Below, in pieces: positions 1-12,091 of a DNA stretch of 64,000 nucleotides. The stretch is from Bilabrum cf. latius (lineage: Eukaryota > Bigyra: Bicosoecida > Bigyra > Bicosoecida). Position 1 is the first letter of the stretch, and each line of letters opens with the position of its first letter. The stretch lies in the NCBI GenBank assembly GCA_965178125.1, contig OZ237740.1:310001-374000 (forward strand), written 5' to 3'. A program made the position numbers and the translations under genes. The notes under the pieces are model-generated. The model searched no databases. It was not told the origin of the DNA and saw nothing but the letters and a program-made list of their open reading frames with translations.

Positions 1-1020
1 CCACGGCAGCAGCCGCGGCGGCAGCCACAGCAGCAGCCACTCCGAGTCGCCTTGGGCTTCTTCTCGGTTGCTTCTCGGGCTGTACCTCATGTCCTCCTTC
101 ATGCTCACTGCGCTTCGCCGAACTGGCGCAGTGCCGTTGTCTCCCGTCGTCACTGCTCCCTTCCACCCTCGATCCATCTTCACTGGCCAACTTTGACCCG
201 CTGGACTTTACATTTCCTGGGTATGCTGCTTCTCCGGCGTGCCAGAGGTTTCTAGCCCGGATCGACGTGCGAATCCTGGGTCTCTTCCTGCCTCCAAACG
301 TTCGCCTCGTCCCCTTCGATCTGCGTTGTATTTTCCTCAAGGTCATCTGATCGTCTCCCTCGCTTTCAGAACTGCGGAGGAGTGAGAGAGAGCGGCTAGT
401 GAGGAAGTACAGGAGTTGCGGCAACTAGGGTTGGGCTAAGGGAAGGGGGGAGGCGGGGTTGAGGACGGAGCAGAGGGAGAGGGGCGACGGTCCACCGAAA
501 GGGGTGAGGAAGTAGTGGAGGAGAAGATGATTGGTGGGGTCATCAGGTTCATACGGCGGATAGGAAGGAGGAGGCACAGGCCGGGGAGGTGGGGGGTTGG
601 GCATGTGTGTGACGAGTCGGATCACCCGACCACATGCGGATGTGGTGGAAGTTGAGAGGTCACAATTCACTAGGTGAATGTTCAATTCGGACCACAAAAA
701 TCCTGAATCCGTATAGATTCCGGAACACCCCGGAGTCTAGAATCTAGATTCTAGATCGGCCCTTCAGTATCCCTGAGACAGGACTCAAGAGATACTGAAG
801 GACCCTATCTCTAAGACAGAGATACTGAAGGGCAGCGGGATCTCGCTGTCAATCCGGAGTCCGGAATCCGGATCCAAATCTAACCCAGATCCCGATTAAT
901 ATCAAAGATGGGTATACCGCATGGATAGATCTACAGGTTCTTATGTGCTTCGGAGTCCGATTTAACACCACACTCCAACCAACCACAAAAAGACTTTGCG
1001 GTGCGCCACGTACACAAACA
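1..1020. other. Host intergenic DNA, no supported gene
   Basis: I see no convincing coding region here; the open frames are short and have no recognisable protein character. Two structured patches are visible: a perfect 20-bp palindrome at 736-755 (centred on AATCTAGATT), and an inverted repeat in which CCTTCAGTATC at 761-771 can pair with GATACTGAAGG at either 791-801 or 821-831, giving two alternative hairpins. Their function is unknown. Confidence 0.5.
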
Positions 1021-1023
1021 CCA

Positions 1024-1640
1024 CCCTGCACCCAGCCCATATCAAAAGCGACCTCCCATCACGGATGCTGCAGTGCACCACACACACACAGCACCCTGCA
1101 CCCAGCCCGATTCAAAAGCGACCTCCCATCACGGATGCTGCAGTGCACCACACACACACAGCACCCTGCACCCAGCCCATATCAAAAGCGACCTCCCATC
1201 GTGGATCCTGCAGTGCGCCACACACACACAGCACCCTGCACCCAGCCCATATCAAAAGCGACCTCCCATCACGGATCCTGCAGTGCACCACACACACACA
1301 GCACCCTGCACCCAGCCCATATCAAAAGCGACCTCCCATCGTGGATCCTGCAGTGCATCACACACACACAGCACCCTGCACCCAGCCCGATTCAAAAGCG
1401 ACCTCCCATCACGGATCCTGCAGTGCACCACACACACACAGCACCCTGCACCCAGCCCATATCAAAAGCGACCTCCCATCACGGATCCTGCAGTGCACCA
1501 CGCACTCGCAGCACCCTGCACCCAGTGCACAACGCACTCGCAGCACCCTGCCCCCAGCCCAATTCAAAAGCGACCTCCCATCACGGATGCTGCAGTGCAC
1601 CATGCACACACACAGCACCCTGCACCCAGCCCACCCAGCA
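1024..1640. repeat. Array 1 of a 70-bp tandem repeat
   Basis: About nine copies of a 70-bp unit that starts with CCCTGCACCCAGCC and contains AAAAGCGACCTCCCATC and a CACACACA run. One unit is internally shortened near 1,530. All frames are open across the array, so the long plus-strand frames here are by-products of the repeat, not genes. The same unit recurs at 10,921-10,985, 11,600-12,055 and 20,630-21,165. Three of these arrays lie directly downstream of the stop codon of a gene X copy, so the array seems to travel with that gene. Confidence 0.9.
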
Positions 1641-1653
1641 GTGATGTGACCTT

Positions 1654-4347
1654 TCACTTGCAAGTGGCATACACTGTGGACACACCACTTCCCTGAATGT
1701 CAAGCTCGTAGTCCTGTTCCGGTACACCGATGGCCAGGGCGCGCCTAGATGCATCGTAGCGAGCTTGCTCTTTCCCTTCCAGCCTCGAGTCGTACGATGA
1801 GAACACACCCGAGTCGAGGCTTATGTGCCCCCTCTCTGCTTTAGCATACTCTGCACGAGCCGCCTCCAGCCCGCGTCTGGCATCATCAGCCTCGCCAGCC
1901 GACGTTGGAAGGTAGTGGTCCAGCCACTTCATACCAGTGCCACTCGTCGCCATCACCTGCAGGCACATGTGCGTGCTGGTGTGACGGTGCTTCTGGGTGG
2001 TAGGGAACGGCTTCAGGTCCGACTCGACGTGGAAGGGGTGTCCGAAATTCACACCAAGCACGGCACGCATTGCATTCATGCCGAAGCTTCTGATCTCGGC
2101 CATGGACTCCAGCCGAGGATAGAGACTGCTGCCGCGACTCCCGCTGTTGCAAGCTGATGGCAATTGAATCAACACCGGGACTGGCAGCGAGTCATCAGGC
2201 TTGGCATACAGAGTCCAGGTGCCTGCCACAGGGAGCCTCACGCCGATTGAAGTAGCGTCCTCCCCCGGCTCAGATCCAACTGCCGATGTGCCAGCGTCTG
2301 CGAATATCGTCAGTGGGGCCACACGATCCACAGACACTTCCAGAAGCATCGGTGGTATCGCCTTACTCGCGGCGCTCTTGTGCTTGTCACCCCAGCTCAG
2401 CTGAACGCCGTGCTTATGCTACATAGGCGCGTCTTGTAGCTGACAAGACGTCAACCCACGCCGCAGCCCGCTCAGCCCATACGCCTGCAGCTTGAACGTG
2501 TTAGCCACATCGGCCGGATCCACCTTGCGGTAGATCACGTTGACTCCTCCAATGCTGTCCTCTCGCCCCTTCGCACTCGCACTCGGACTCGGACTCGGCG
2601 ATGTATCAGGCGACCCCTCCTCGTCGTGCTGCAGCTTGCCAGCCGTGTACACGCCGGCCTCAGACCGTAACAGGCTGCCCTCCACCGCGCGGAAGAGCGG
2701 CTTCGTCTTGCACTGCTCGCTCCCGATGCTGTGGGGATTACCCCACACTAGTGTCTACTTCGTAGCCCTCGGCAGCATGATCTCCACAGGACGAACGTAC
2801 CCCACTTCCAGCGGCGAGCAGAACGAGGACGCCAGACACACGTGCCGGGCCTGGCACAGACCGTCCGGCTCTGAGTCGCCCTTGACACCGCACCTAGGCA
2901 GCGGGTGCCTGCACACCCCTCCCTCCTGCTCCGCCTTTTTGCGGTACTTGTCCGGGCAGTAGTCGCCAGTGCCCAGGATCGCATGCAGGGCGCGCTTCCG
3001 GATCGATTCGAGATTAGTAAGCCGGCACGTCTCGCCCAGCAGCGCCTCTCCCTTCTCGGGCAGCGGCCTGCCGTACTTGTGCTCGAATGACGTGCACTCC
3101 AGGCTAGACGGCGGTTGGTATCGAGTGCCGCCGCGCTTGCCGCACGCCAGGTGGATGCCGCTGCCATCGCCCCCAGCAGATCCATCAGCCGCCGACTCGC
3201 CAGAGACGTACGACATGTAGTGCGACACGGAGCTGAGGCACGCCCTGCACGCGTCTGTCGCCTGCTGGTGGTACTCGTTGACGATCTTGGTGGTGGTGCT
3301 GCCGTCCGGATGCCTGTGCTCGTGCTCTGACTCGAACTTGTTCACGAGAGCAAACTCAGAGTCGTTCAGGTGGCAGGACTTGCGGAAGGCCTCGTGCTTC
3401 CTGGCCATCTCTTCGCAGTCCTGCAGCGGGTACGGCTTGGCTTCTGGGAATCCATTCGCGCTGCGCTCGTTGTGGATCTTGATCAGGTAGTTGAGCACCT
3501 CCTCGCAGTCTGCCCTGGGCAGGCCCGTCTCAGCCGACAGCCGCAGCAGCGTGCTTGCACCGTGCGACGCAAACACGTTGTGCGAGGCCTGCCGAATGCG
3601 CTCCTGCATGGCGGCTTCGATGAGGAACTTCCTGGCCTTGGCGGCTTGCAGCACCTGGGATAGTGGGATGTCCTTGAGCTCGTTGCCGTCGGCGTCCAGC
3701 ATCTAGGTATCCCCGGACATGAAGCACATCCTCCCGACCGCTTCCATGCTCTCCACCCTGCCGCGGCTCGACCGCTTGCCTGCCTCCATCGCTATGCGGG
3801 TGCACGCCTCCCAGTCGCCGAAGAGAGCCAGGCCGTGCAGGGCCCAGAACTTCATGTCCACCACGGCAGGCATCGTGTCCACCGTGGTGGCCCAGCGCTT
3901 GAGCCCAGCCATCATCGTCTCGCGGTCCTGCGTGGCGCTGACGAGGCTGGGCTCGCCTCCCCTGACGCTCACCGTGACGTCTGTGGCAAGCTGAGCTGTG
4001 CGCCGAGACTTGCCGGACGACCACGCCGCGCTGAGATCCAGTCCTGCCTTGCCCCCACTGGAGGCCAGCTCTGCCAGCTGCAGGGCCCGTTGGATGGTGG
4101 GCCCGTCCTCGCGGATGGAGCTGGTCTTGTACGAGGTGTCCACGACTTCCTCCCGCCCGTCCACGATGCGGGTGTACTTGGTGTTGGCGGTGATGGTGTG
4201 GTTGGAGCGAGACGCCGTGAGGATGTCACCGACTGAGATGGACTCTGCCGGGTCGAAGCTGGCCTGCAGGGAGAGGGCGGTGTCGGTGTGCTCGTCCGTG
4301 GAGGGCTTCTCGGAGCTGAACTTGCGGGTGACGGGGTAGGTTTCTTC
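1654..4347 (-). CDS. Gene X, copy 1: conserved host protein of unknown function (TAG read as Gln)
   Basis: One frame runs from just after a TGA at about 4348 to a TGA stop at 1654, interrupted only by TAG at 3703-3705, 2752-2754 and 2419-2421. The first TAG is present at the same place in copies 2 and 4 (FMSGDT-TAG-MLDADGN), which is hard to explain unless TAG is sense. The protein has no domain I can name. It has Cys-rich stretches (for example CRACLSSV and GGVCRHPLPRCG) and a conserved C-terminal part ending VSTVYATCK. No ATG begins the frame near its upstream end. A short upstream exon joined by an intron is likely: an open frame lies at 4495-4350 and contains a CAG|GTAGG donor-like site. 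Confidence is high that this is a real repeated gene, low for its 5' end. Confidence 0.7.
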
Positions 4348-4660
4348 TCATCGCGTAGTAGCTGATCGGTCCTGGCATGGTTGTCATATAGAACTTTGTT
4401 TGGTTTGGCTGCAGTTCCACGCCTACCTGCGAGTGCTCAGGTGCCGGACCTTTCGGTGAGGGCTCGAATGTTAATCCATCCGCCTGAAGTGCCACGCGCC
4501 GTCAATCCTTTCTCGGACTTTGGATGCCCTGATCCGGATCAGCTTCGCGACCGGTTGCAACCACTTCATTTGTAGCGTGTAAGAACCACTTGAAGACATG
4601 AATACGGAACTTGCGACTTTCGGAAAGGGATCTTCATTCTACCAGACCTCTTCTCATACA

Positions 4661-6070
4661 ATGGCTGGAGTCGCAGGAGCAACTGAAGCCGATAAATCCA
4701 GTTGTTCAAGTGACGGCGGGAAGGTGAGCGCCACTACTCATGCGGCTGATTGGGTCGATGAATCGCTGCGTGCGGACGATGGATGTGAAGCCGTCTCAAT
4801 CGGTGATGTGAAGTGGGAAATGATGAAAACCCGCATGGTTGGATTCAGCACTTTAGATCATATGACTGGCATGCCGGAAGGGTACGCCCTGACCAAGGTT
4901 TGCAAATACCATGAGGACGAGCTCGAGGTTTTCGATACTTCGTCTGGCAAGGTGGTCGCCACGATCAAGCTTGGACATAAAGGCGGCTCGTACTACGATC
5001 GGTTCTACATTCCCCGGTCTGCCATCTTTACCTTCATCGACATGCGGGTATACCACGTCAACCTGCACAAACTCGAAGCAACCGAGCTGCCTGGCTCGAA
5101 AGGCCACTGCTACAAGCCTGGGCTACTCGACCGTGCCACAAGCAACCAGCTGCGCCCATGGGCCAAGTTCGAGATGTACTCCTACTCGGCTACTACTGGC
5201 GAGTGGACCACCATCGAGGCGGCAGAGGTGCAGGCCACCGTTCCGATCGAATCGGAGCTACTGGAAGGCAAGCCGCTCCTCACCCGAGTCGACAAGACGC
5301 TGACGGGGCCCATCAGGGGCATGTCTGTCCACAAGGAGCGTCTCGTTGGATGCGGAGCACCGGGGCATTACATCAGGCTGCAGGACGGCCGAATTGCAGC
5401 ATGGACCGATCACGGGGAAGGGTTCGGTGGCCTGATCATGTGGGACATGGCGACCAAGAAGGTCCGCTTCGCCGCTGACTGCTTCCTGCTGGAAGGCAAC
5501 CCGAAATGCGAGGACTGGGAAGAGATTTGGGACGACAATGGAGAGACAGAAGGCACCCTTGTACAGGTGGGTCCCTCCATGGTGGCCCTGCTGCTGCAGA
5601 AGCACTAGTACGGCATCGTGCTCATCGACGTTGATCGCATGGAGCAGGTGGGGCTGGCAGCAGAGGGCGAGCACATCCACCTGGCCGAGGCCGTGCATGT
5701 GGAGGGCATGGACCATGCCATGCTGGTGGCTGGGACCGTGAGTCCTGGTAAAGTGCAGGTTTGGTGTCCTGTAGATGGTGATGCAGGTTGGTACAAGAAG
5801 CAGCAGGAGGTTGAGCTCGGCGAGAAGGTGACGGGAGTGACGGCTCTGAAGGCAATTCCGGGGGGCAAGCTGCTCATGTCTGCCCGGCAAGGCAGGTTCA
5901 ACAACCGATTTAGTGATGACCACCCCTTCAAGTGCTTCGAGCTGAAGGGTGTCAAGGTATAGCTGTCGGCTTCGACTGAGACCATCGATGATGAGACTGC
6001 TACCGCCGGTGCAAGCGGGGGCATGTTGCTCCAGGCGATGGAGGCGCATGCCGAATCTAGTTCTAGCTGA
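4661..6070 (+). CDS. Gene Y, copy 1: conserved host protein, possibly beta-propeller
   Basis: The frame runs to TGA at 6068-6070 with TAG at 5606-5608 (AAG in copy 2) and 5960-5962 (CAG in copy 2). I chose the start MAGVAGATEADK because it is the first Met shared by all three copies; an in-frame Met exists at 4598. The protein is about 469 residues from the chosen start. Recurring hydrophobic-aromatic blocks such as GFGGLIMWDMATKK and KVQVWCPVDGD resemble beta-propeller blades, but I cannot assign a family. It lies divergently from gene X, about 310 bp from the end of its open frame. Copy 2 at 18,816-20,231 carries no internal TAG, so copy 1 is either a functional gene in a UAG=Gln code or a slightly decayed duplicate. 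Confidence 0.7.
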
Positions 6071-6157
6071 TCTGTGCTTCCGGATTCGGACCACGAAATT
6101 GTGGATGGATTCTGCAGACTCTGTGACTACACTCCAACCAAACCATAAATAGACTCC

Positions 6158-6314
6158 GGTAAGACTTGGATCAGGCCCGACTGATTCCGAGTCGTTCGGG
6201 TCCTGGTTTGTGCTCCCGAGGCACTTCCCTGGGGGCAAGTGCTCGAGTGGAGGCTGAGACGGAACACGCAGCGCCACAGATATAAAGATCTGGGCAATGG
6301 AGTTCTATTGAAAG
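6158..6314 (+). repeat. 157-bp repeat with TATA-like box, copy 1
   Basis: Nearly identical to 10,445-10,602, differing by an indel near CTTGG(G)ATC. It contains AGATATAAAGATCTG near its 3' end, which looks like a TATA box, and ends TTCTATTGAAA. Sequences on both sides differ between the copies, so this is a mobile or solo-terminal-repeat-like unit. No coding potential is evident. Confidence 0.75.
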
Positions 6315-7500
6315 GTGGTGTCCACGAATTCTCTGGAATTTGCCGACTGTTGGCCACCGACGGGTCCGAAATGCCAACACTCACACTGCAACTCAACGCC
6401 ATGCGTACTCGCCTGCTTAGCGTATCACTCTTAGTGCGAATGTTGGTTTGAACGATTAACGAAGTATTGGAGGGTGTAAAAAGTGCGGCCGGTAGCGAGT
6501 TTCCGGGGTATATGAAGTTAACCGCAAAAATTTGACCCGTCTCGTGCCGCATCCGTGACGGCAGGGGGGGCGCAGCCGCAGCCGAGCTTACCTTTGTGTA
6601 AATACTATGCAAGGAAGCCCTAGATGCACCGGAATGCGCGTATAAGGCCGGCGGGACCGCGGACCAGGCACAGCAGCGCCGGCGAGATTATTTTCTCGTC
6701 AGCATGGCTCCCACTCTAGTTTCTTTTCACAGAAATGAGCTTGAAACCACGGCCACAGGCGGTAGCAGCCATGGTCGATTCCTTCCCTAAGCTAGGGCGG
6801 TCCGCCGAAGGCGACGAAGCGCCACTGATGGTGCGGGTGCTCAGGTGGACCATGCTCGACGGCACGCCAACAGGTGCGCAGCTAGCGTGCAACCGTAGTG
6901 CTGGAGGAGGCCCAGCTCGTGCAGGATCTAGTGGCTGCCGGCCTCGAGCTCTCCGCATCGTGGAAATCCTCCATGGCGCAGGAGAAGGCGGAGGCAGCGG
7001 CGCCCGGTTCAGGAGGGGACGCCGACGTGGGCGGGGAGAGTGTTCCGACGTCGCCGGCGCCACTACTCCGGCAGCGGCATGTGGTACCCTCGGGCGCTGA
7101 GGTTGTAGCTGGATCAAGCAGGAGAGCGTGACCTACATCCACACGCCAGATTCCGCTGCTGCGGTTGCCAAGGCGCTGCTGGCTGCCAGAGGTGGGCCAG
7201 CCGCATCGCCTCGACACACGTACTTGGCCGGGGCGGGGCCTCAGGTAGTGCTTCTTCGTCATCGTCTTCCAGCTCCGTTCCTAGAAGGGATATAGCCGAC
7301 AGTAGGGGGAAAGATGGGCTTGGACCCACACTCCTACCGTCGAGCGGATCCCACGCTGGGGTGGCTGTGCGGCCCTTACGGGCCCCGCCCAGCTCTGCTT
7401 TGCGTACAACCGCTCAACTCTCGGGAGACCTATTGGCTGCCTCTCCTTCTGCTCCGGATGTGCTTCTCGCCCTCTTATAGGGCAGAACTGCCGGGGCGGC
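6315..7500. other. Host DNA with only weak coding potential
   Basis: Open frames at 6735-7100 and, shifted by one base, at 6898-7131 on the plus strand could be two parts of one GC-rich coding exon (Ala-rich, with a stretch LVQDLVAAGLELSAS). They have no family resemblance and overlap many shadow frames. I do not support a specific gene. The remainder, from 7,320 to 7,500, shares its final part (CCCTCTTATAGGGCAGAACT) with the higher-order repeats that follow. Confidence 0.3.
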
Positions 7501-9600
7501 TAGGGTTGACGCCGTAGGCTCTATTCAACGAGGGCTCGCCGGTGGGAAACAGGCAGAGGTATCTGATGGAGATGACGACGAGGGGGCAGCAGCCTCTGCG
7601 GCTGGTGAGAGAAGAGCACATCGTGGTGCAGCCTCTGCGGCTTGTGAAAGCAGAGCACACCGTGGTGCAGACTCTGCGGCTGGCGAGAGACGCGCACATC
7701 GTAGTGCAGACTCTGCGGCTGGTACGAGCAGAGCACATCGTAGTGCGGACTCTGCGGCTGGTGAGAGAATCGCACATCGTAGTGCAGACTCTGAGGCTGG
7801 CGAGAGAAGAGCACATCGTGGTGCAGACTCTGAGGCGAGTGAGAGAAGCGCACATCGTGGTGCAGACTCTGCGGCTGGCGAGAGACGCGCACATCGTAGT
7901 GCAGACTCTGAGGCTGGCGAGAGACGCGCACATCATGGTGCAGACTCTGAGGCTGGCGAGAGACGCGCACATTGTAGTGCAGACTCTGAGGCTGGCGAGA
8001 GAAGTGCACATCGTGGTGCAGACTCTGCGGCTGGCGAGAGACGCGCACATCATGGTGAAGGCTCGGCGGCTGCTGTGAGCATCGCGCCTTGCTATAGATG
8101 TCAGCTGCCTGTCCTTCCGCCCCGGATGTGCGTCTTGCCCTCTTATAGGGCAGAACTGCCGGGGCGGCTAGGGTTGTCGCCGTAGGCTCTATTCAACGAG
8201 GGCTCGCCGGTGGGAAACAGGCAGAGGTATCTGATGGAGATGACGACGAGGAGACTCTGCTGCTAGGGTGAGCAGAGCACATCGTGGTGGAGACTCTGCG
8301 GCTGGCGAGAGACGCGCACATCATGGTGCAGACTCTGCGGCTGGTGAGAGCAGAGCACATCGTAGTGCGGACTCGGAGGCTGGCGAGAGAAGAGCACATC
8401 GTGGTGCAGACTCTGAGGCGAGTGAGAGAAGCGCACATCGTGGTGCAGACTCGGAGGCTGGCGAGAGACGCGCACATCGTGGTGCAGACTCGGAGGCTGG
8501 CGAGAGACGCGCACATTGTGGTGCAGACTCTGAGGCTGGCGAGAGACGCGCACATTGTAGTGCAGACTCTGAGGCTGGCGAGAGAAGTGCACATCGTGGT
8601 GCAGACTCTGCGGCTGGCGAGAGACGCGCACATCATGGTGAAGGCTCGGCGGCTGCTGTGAGCATCGCGCCTTGCTATAGATGTCAGCTGCCTGTCCTTC
8701 CGCCCCGGATGTGCGTCTTGCCCTCTTATAGGGCAGAACTGCCGGGGCGGCTAGGGTTGTCGCCGTAGGCTCTATTCAACGAGGGCTCGCCGGTGGGAAA
8801 CAGGCAGAGGTATCTGATGGAGATGACGACGAGGAGACTCTGCTGCTAGGGTGAGCAGAGCACATCGTGGTGGAGACTCTGCGGCTGGTGAGAGCAGAGC
8901 ACATCATGGTGCAGACTTTAAGGCTGGCGAGTGACGCGCACATCGTGGTGCAGACTCTGCGGCTGGCGAGAGAAGCGCACATCGTAGTGCAGACTCTGAG
9001 GCGAGTGAGAGAAGCGCACATCACGGTGCAGACTCTGCGGCTGGCGAGAGAAGTGCACATCGTAGTGCAGACTCTGAGGCTGGCGAGAGACGCGCACATC
9101 GTGGTGCAGACTCTGAGGCTGGTAAGAGACGCGCTCGTCGTGGTGCAGACTATGCAGCTGGCGAGAGAAGTGCACATCGTGGTGCAGACTCTGCGGCTGG
9201 CGAGAGACGCGCACATTGTAGTGCAGACTCTGAGGCGAGTGAGAGAAGTGCACATCATGGTGCAGACTCTGCGGCTGGTGCGAGACGCGCACATCGTGGT
9301 GAAGGCTCGGCGGCTGCTGTGAGCATCGCGCCTTGCTATAGATGTCAGCTGCCTGTCCTTCCGCCCCGGATGTGCGTCTTGCCCTCTTATAGGGCAGAAC
9401 TGCCGGGGCGGCTAGGGTTGTCGCCGTAGGCTCTATTCAACGAGGGCTCGCCGGTGGGAAACAGGCAGAGGTATCTGATGGAGATGACGACGAGGAGACT
9501 CTGCTGCTAGGGTGAGCAGAGCACATCGTGGTGGAGACTCTGCGGCTGGTGAGAGCAGAGCACATCGTGGTGCAGACTCTGAGGCTGGTGAGAGCAAAAC
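7440..9600. repeat. Higher-order minisatellite built from a 39-bp unit
   Basis: A 39-bp unit (GTGCAGACTCTG then CGGCTGGCGAGAGACG) is tandemly repeated in three main blocks (about 7,600-8,080, 8,270-8,660 and 8,870-9,320) with a short fourth at 9,500-9,597. Each block is preceded by the same unique spacer of about 190 bp that begins GAGCATCGCGCCTTG and contains CTATTCAACGAGGGCTCGCC, so a higher-order unit of about 580-670 bp is itself repeated. Because 39 is a multiple of three, long 13-residue-periodic frames exist on both strands. I regard these as passive. Confidence 0.9.
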
Positions 9601-10231
9601 TTCAAGGAGGTCACGGACGGCGTGCTCAAGGCGGGCAAACCCGAAGAGATCCTTGCCCTCGAGGCTCTAGTAGTGGGCATCGGCAGCACGTGTCGCGGCA
9701 ACGAGCTGAGGTCCCGGACCATGGATGACGCGAGTATGATGTACAAGGGCAAGCGCACATATATGGCCATGTTCTCTCTCCGGAAGACAACAGCTCTGAA
9801 AGACACGCCGTAGGTAGTGCTCATCCCAATGGGCCAGACCGCACCGAAGCGACTGGACGAGGTGCACCAGCGAACCACGATCTGGGGGATATTGCAGTAG
9901 ACTAGCCGGCTGTGGCGACGACCCTGCTGACCCCAAGACCTATCGGTTCGTGAAGTCGGACGCCAAGACGACAAAGCGTTGACAAGCAGGCTGGTCGACA
10001 GCCATCAGGAGGAGGATGGAGGCGTACTGCACGGGCACGAGAGATATCACGGAGTTCTTCAGCACGCACTCTAGGCGAACGGGCAACAGTCGCCGCCGTG
10101 GGTGGTATGGCAGTGGAGGCCTGGTACAAGCACGCCGACTGAAGTCGTTGGAGAATGCCGTGTACTGCATGAGCAAGGACCACTTGCCCAAGGTGGCCGT
10201 GGCTTTCAAGCAGGCAGCAGCGGAGCTCTAA
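9598..10231 (+). pseudogene. Decayed host coding fragment, family unknown
   Basis: A frame starting directly after the minisatellite reads through TAG at 9811-9813 (KDTP-TAG-VVLIPMGQ) and ends at TGA 9928-9930. Coding character then continues in another frame from about 9,930 to a TAA near 10,229, with an in-frame TGA near 9,980. The amino-acid sequence (for example TMDDASMMYKGKRTYMAMF, and later RRLKSLENAVYCMSKDHLPK) looks like a real protein, but the frameshift and TGA indicate decay. It may be a remnant of a transposable-element protein. I recognise no catalytic motif. Confidence 0.4.
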
Positions 10232-10294
10232 GGTATGAGTCAGAATGGCGAGGGGACAACGGACGGGCGCCCCTCCCGTCCGAGTAGCATCAAT

Positions 10295-10443
10295 ATGGTG
10301 TGGGGCTGCCGAGGCGGGCAGCCCTTGGGTGAGGCTGGTGCGGGCCAGCTCACACCGTCCCCATCGCCGTCTTTCTCAGCAAATACCAACCGGCAGGTTG
10401 GACAGAGATTAATTATGCCTTCGTATTATAACAAATCGGGACC
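10295..10443 (+). repeat. 149-bp direct repeat with strong hairpin, copy 1
   Basis: Identical or nearly so to 10,772-10,920. It carries GGGCTGCC-GAGGC-GGGCAGCCC, a GC-rich hairpin, and ends in an AT-richer tract, TTATAACAAATCGGGACC. The two copies flank 10,444-10,771, which contains the second copy of the 157-bp repeat, so they look like the terminal direct repeats of a small composite element. Confidence 0.75.
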
Positions 10444-10444
10444 C

Positions 10445-10602
10445 GGTAAGACTTGGGATCAGGCCCGACTGATTCCGAGTCGTTCGGGTCCTGGTTTGTG
10501 CTCCCGAGGCACTTCCCTGGGGGCAAGTGCTCGAGTGGAGGCTGAGACGGAACACGCAGCGCCACAGATATAAAGATCTGGGCAATGGAGTTCTATTGAA
10601 AG
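10445..10602 (+). repeat. 157-bp repeat with TATA-like box, copy 2
   Basis: Second copy of the unit at 6,158-6,314. It starts two bases after the end of the 149-bp direct repeat. It retains the ATATAAAG box. After it the sequence diverges completely from the first copy. Confidence 0.75.
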
Positions 10603-10771
10603 CCCGCCCACCCGTGAGCTCGTGGAGGGTCTACGACAGGACAGACCGGCTGCGGTGCAGGATGCTACCTGCTGATCCGGCCAACTGGTCCCTGCTTGAC
10701 GTGTTTTATGTGTGATTGATATCAAACCTGCCGGCAGGGAGCTCACGTTCCCTGACGACGATCGGGACGTG

Positions 10772-10920
10772 ATGGTGTGGGGCTGCCGAGGCGGGCAGCC
10801 CTTGGGTGAGGCTGGTGCGGGCCAGCTCACACCGTCCCCATCGCCGTCTTTCTCAGCAAATACCAACCGGCAGGTTGGACAGAGATTAATTATGCCTTCG
10901 TATTATAACAAATCGGGACC
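10772..10920 (+). repeat. 149-bp direct repeat with strong hairpin, copy 2
   Basis: Matches 10,295-10,443 along its whole length, including the GGGCTGCC/GGGCAGCCC hairpin and the AT-rich end. It is followed directly by one unit of the 70-bp repeat (10,921-10,985). Confidence 0.75.
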
Positions 10921-10989
10921 TGCAGTGCACCACGCACTCACACAGCACCCTGCACCCAGCCCAATTCAAAAGCGACCTCCCATTATGTT

Positions 10990-11599
10990 ATATGTACCCG
11001 GACATCAGGATTGAAGCAACGGGGAGCAGAGGTGAGACGGAAGACGAGGTGGGCGCAGGAGGACAGAAGGTGGAGAAGAAGAGGGGGACACCGGCACAGG
11101 CGACGACAGTGCGGTGTCAACAGGGAGAACACAACGGGAGGAATGGGGGCTCCAGGTGCAAGGCACGAGGGAGACGCGGGTGGCAGCGGACTGCATGGCC
11201 AGCAGCACGCAGAAGGCCAACAGGCGGGTGGACAGATGGGGCGCACGGCAGGTCGGCCAGGACCGGCGCGTGCAAGCTGAAAGGATAGGGCCAAGGTGGC
11301 AATGCTGGGAGCAAAGCACACGGTCCCTAGGGCGGGGAACAGGAACAGGAAGCCATGTGGCGACAAGGCCAGTCGCGTGCATTGGGAAAGTGGCGTGTTC
11401 ATTCGTAGTGTCAGATGAATACCGCATTCAGGTGGACCGGTGAAGAACCAGTCGTTCGGGGTGAAGCCCAGTGGGTCCGCGGGACCGGGGGCAGGAATTT
11501 TTCTTTTTGGTAACTGCCAACCAGTGGGGATTGCAGCAGCCGTGAAGATGAGCCAATGGGTGTGGTTGAAGGAACAAATCTGATCTGTAGTCTAGGTTC
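10990..11599. repeat. Dispersed host repeat, G/A-rich; no gene
   Basis: The stretch from about 10,998 to 11,150 (beginning GACATCAGGATTGAAG) is closely repeated at about 20,326-20,470, there directly downstream of gene Y copy 2. The sequence AATCTGAT(T/C)TGTAGTCTAGG also precedes the 70-bp arrays in both places (about 11,575 and 20,510). I see no supportable coding region in the 600 bp. Confidence 0.6.
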
Positions 11600-12055
11600 A
11601 TGGATGCTGCAGTGCACCACGCACTCACACAGCATCCTGCCCCCAGACCAATTCAAAAGCGACCTCCCTTCATGGATGCTGCACTGCACCACGCACTCAC
11701 ACAGCACCCTGCCCCCAGCCCAATTCAAAAGCGACCTCCCATCATGGATGCTGCAATGCACCACGCACTAGCAGCACCCTGCACCCAGCTCATCTCAAAA
11801 GCGACCTCCCATCATGGATGCTGCACTGCACCACGCACTCACAGCACCCTGCACCCAGCTCATCTCAAAAGCGACCTCCCATCACGGATGCTGCAATGCA
11901 CCACGCACTCACAGCACCCTGCACCCAGCCCAATTCAAAAGCGACCTCCCACCATGGATGTTGCACTGCACCACGCACTCACACAGCACCCTGCCCCCAG
12001 CCCAATTCAAAAGCGACCTCCCATCACGGATGCTGCAGTGCACCATACAATCATA
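11600..12055. repeat. Array 2 of the 70-bp tandem repeat
   Basis: About six to seven units of the 68-70-bp repeat, again with AAAAGCGACCTCC and CACGCACTC(ACA)CAGCACC. It lies directly downstream of the TGA stop of gene X copy 2 (12,092). Confidence 0.9.
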
Positions 12056-12091
12056 GCGTCCAATCCGGCCCATCCAGTAGTAATATGACTC

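Noticed and set aside
943-1696. Three overlapping plus-strand frames of more than 210 codons
   Set aside because: They are produced by the 70-bp tandem repeat (70 is not a multiple of three, so all frames cycle) and lack protein character.
5258-6277. 339-codon minus-strand frame opposite gene Y (also 19,278-20,210)
   Set aside because: Antisense shadow of a GC-rich gene; the plus-strand frame is the one conserved among copies with matching start and stop.
7475-9322. Long frames on both strands with 13-residue periodicity
   Set aside because: A 39-bp repeat keeps frames open passively; both strands are open and there is no start or context for a gene.
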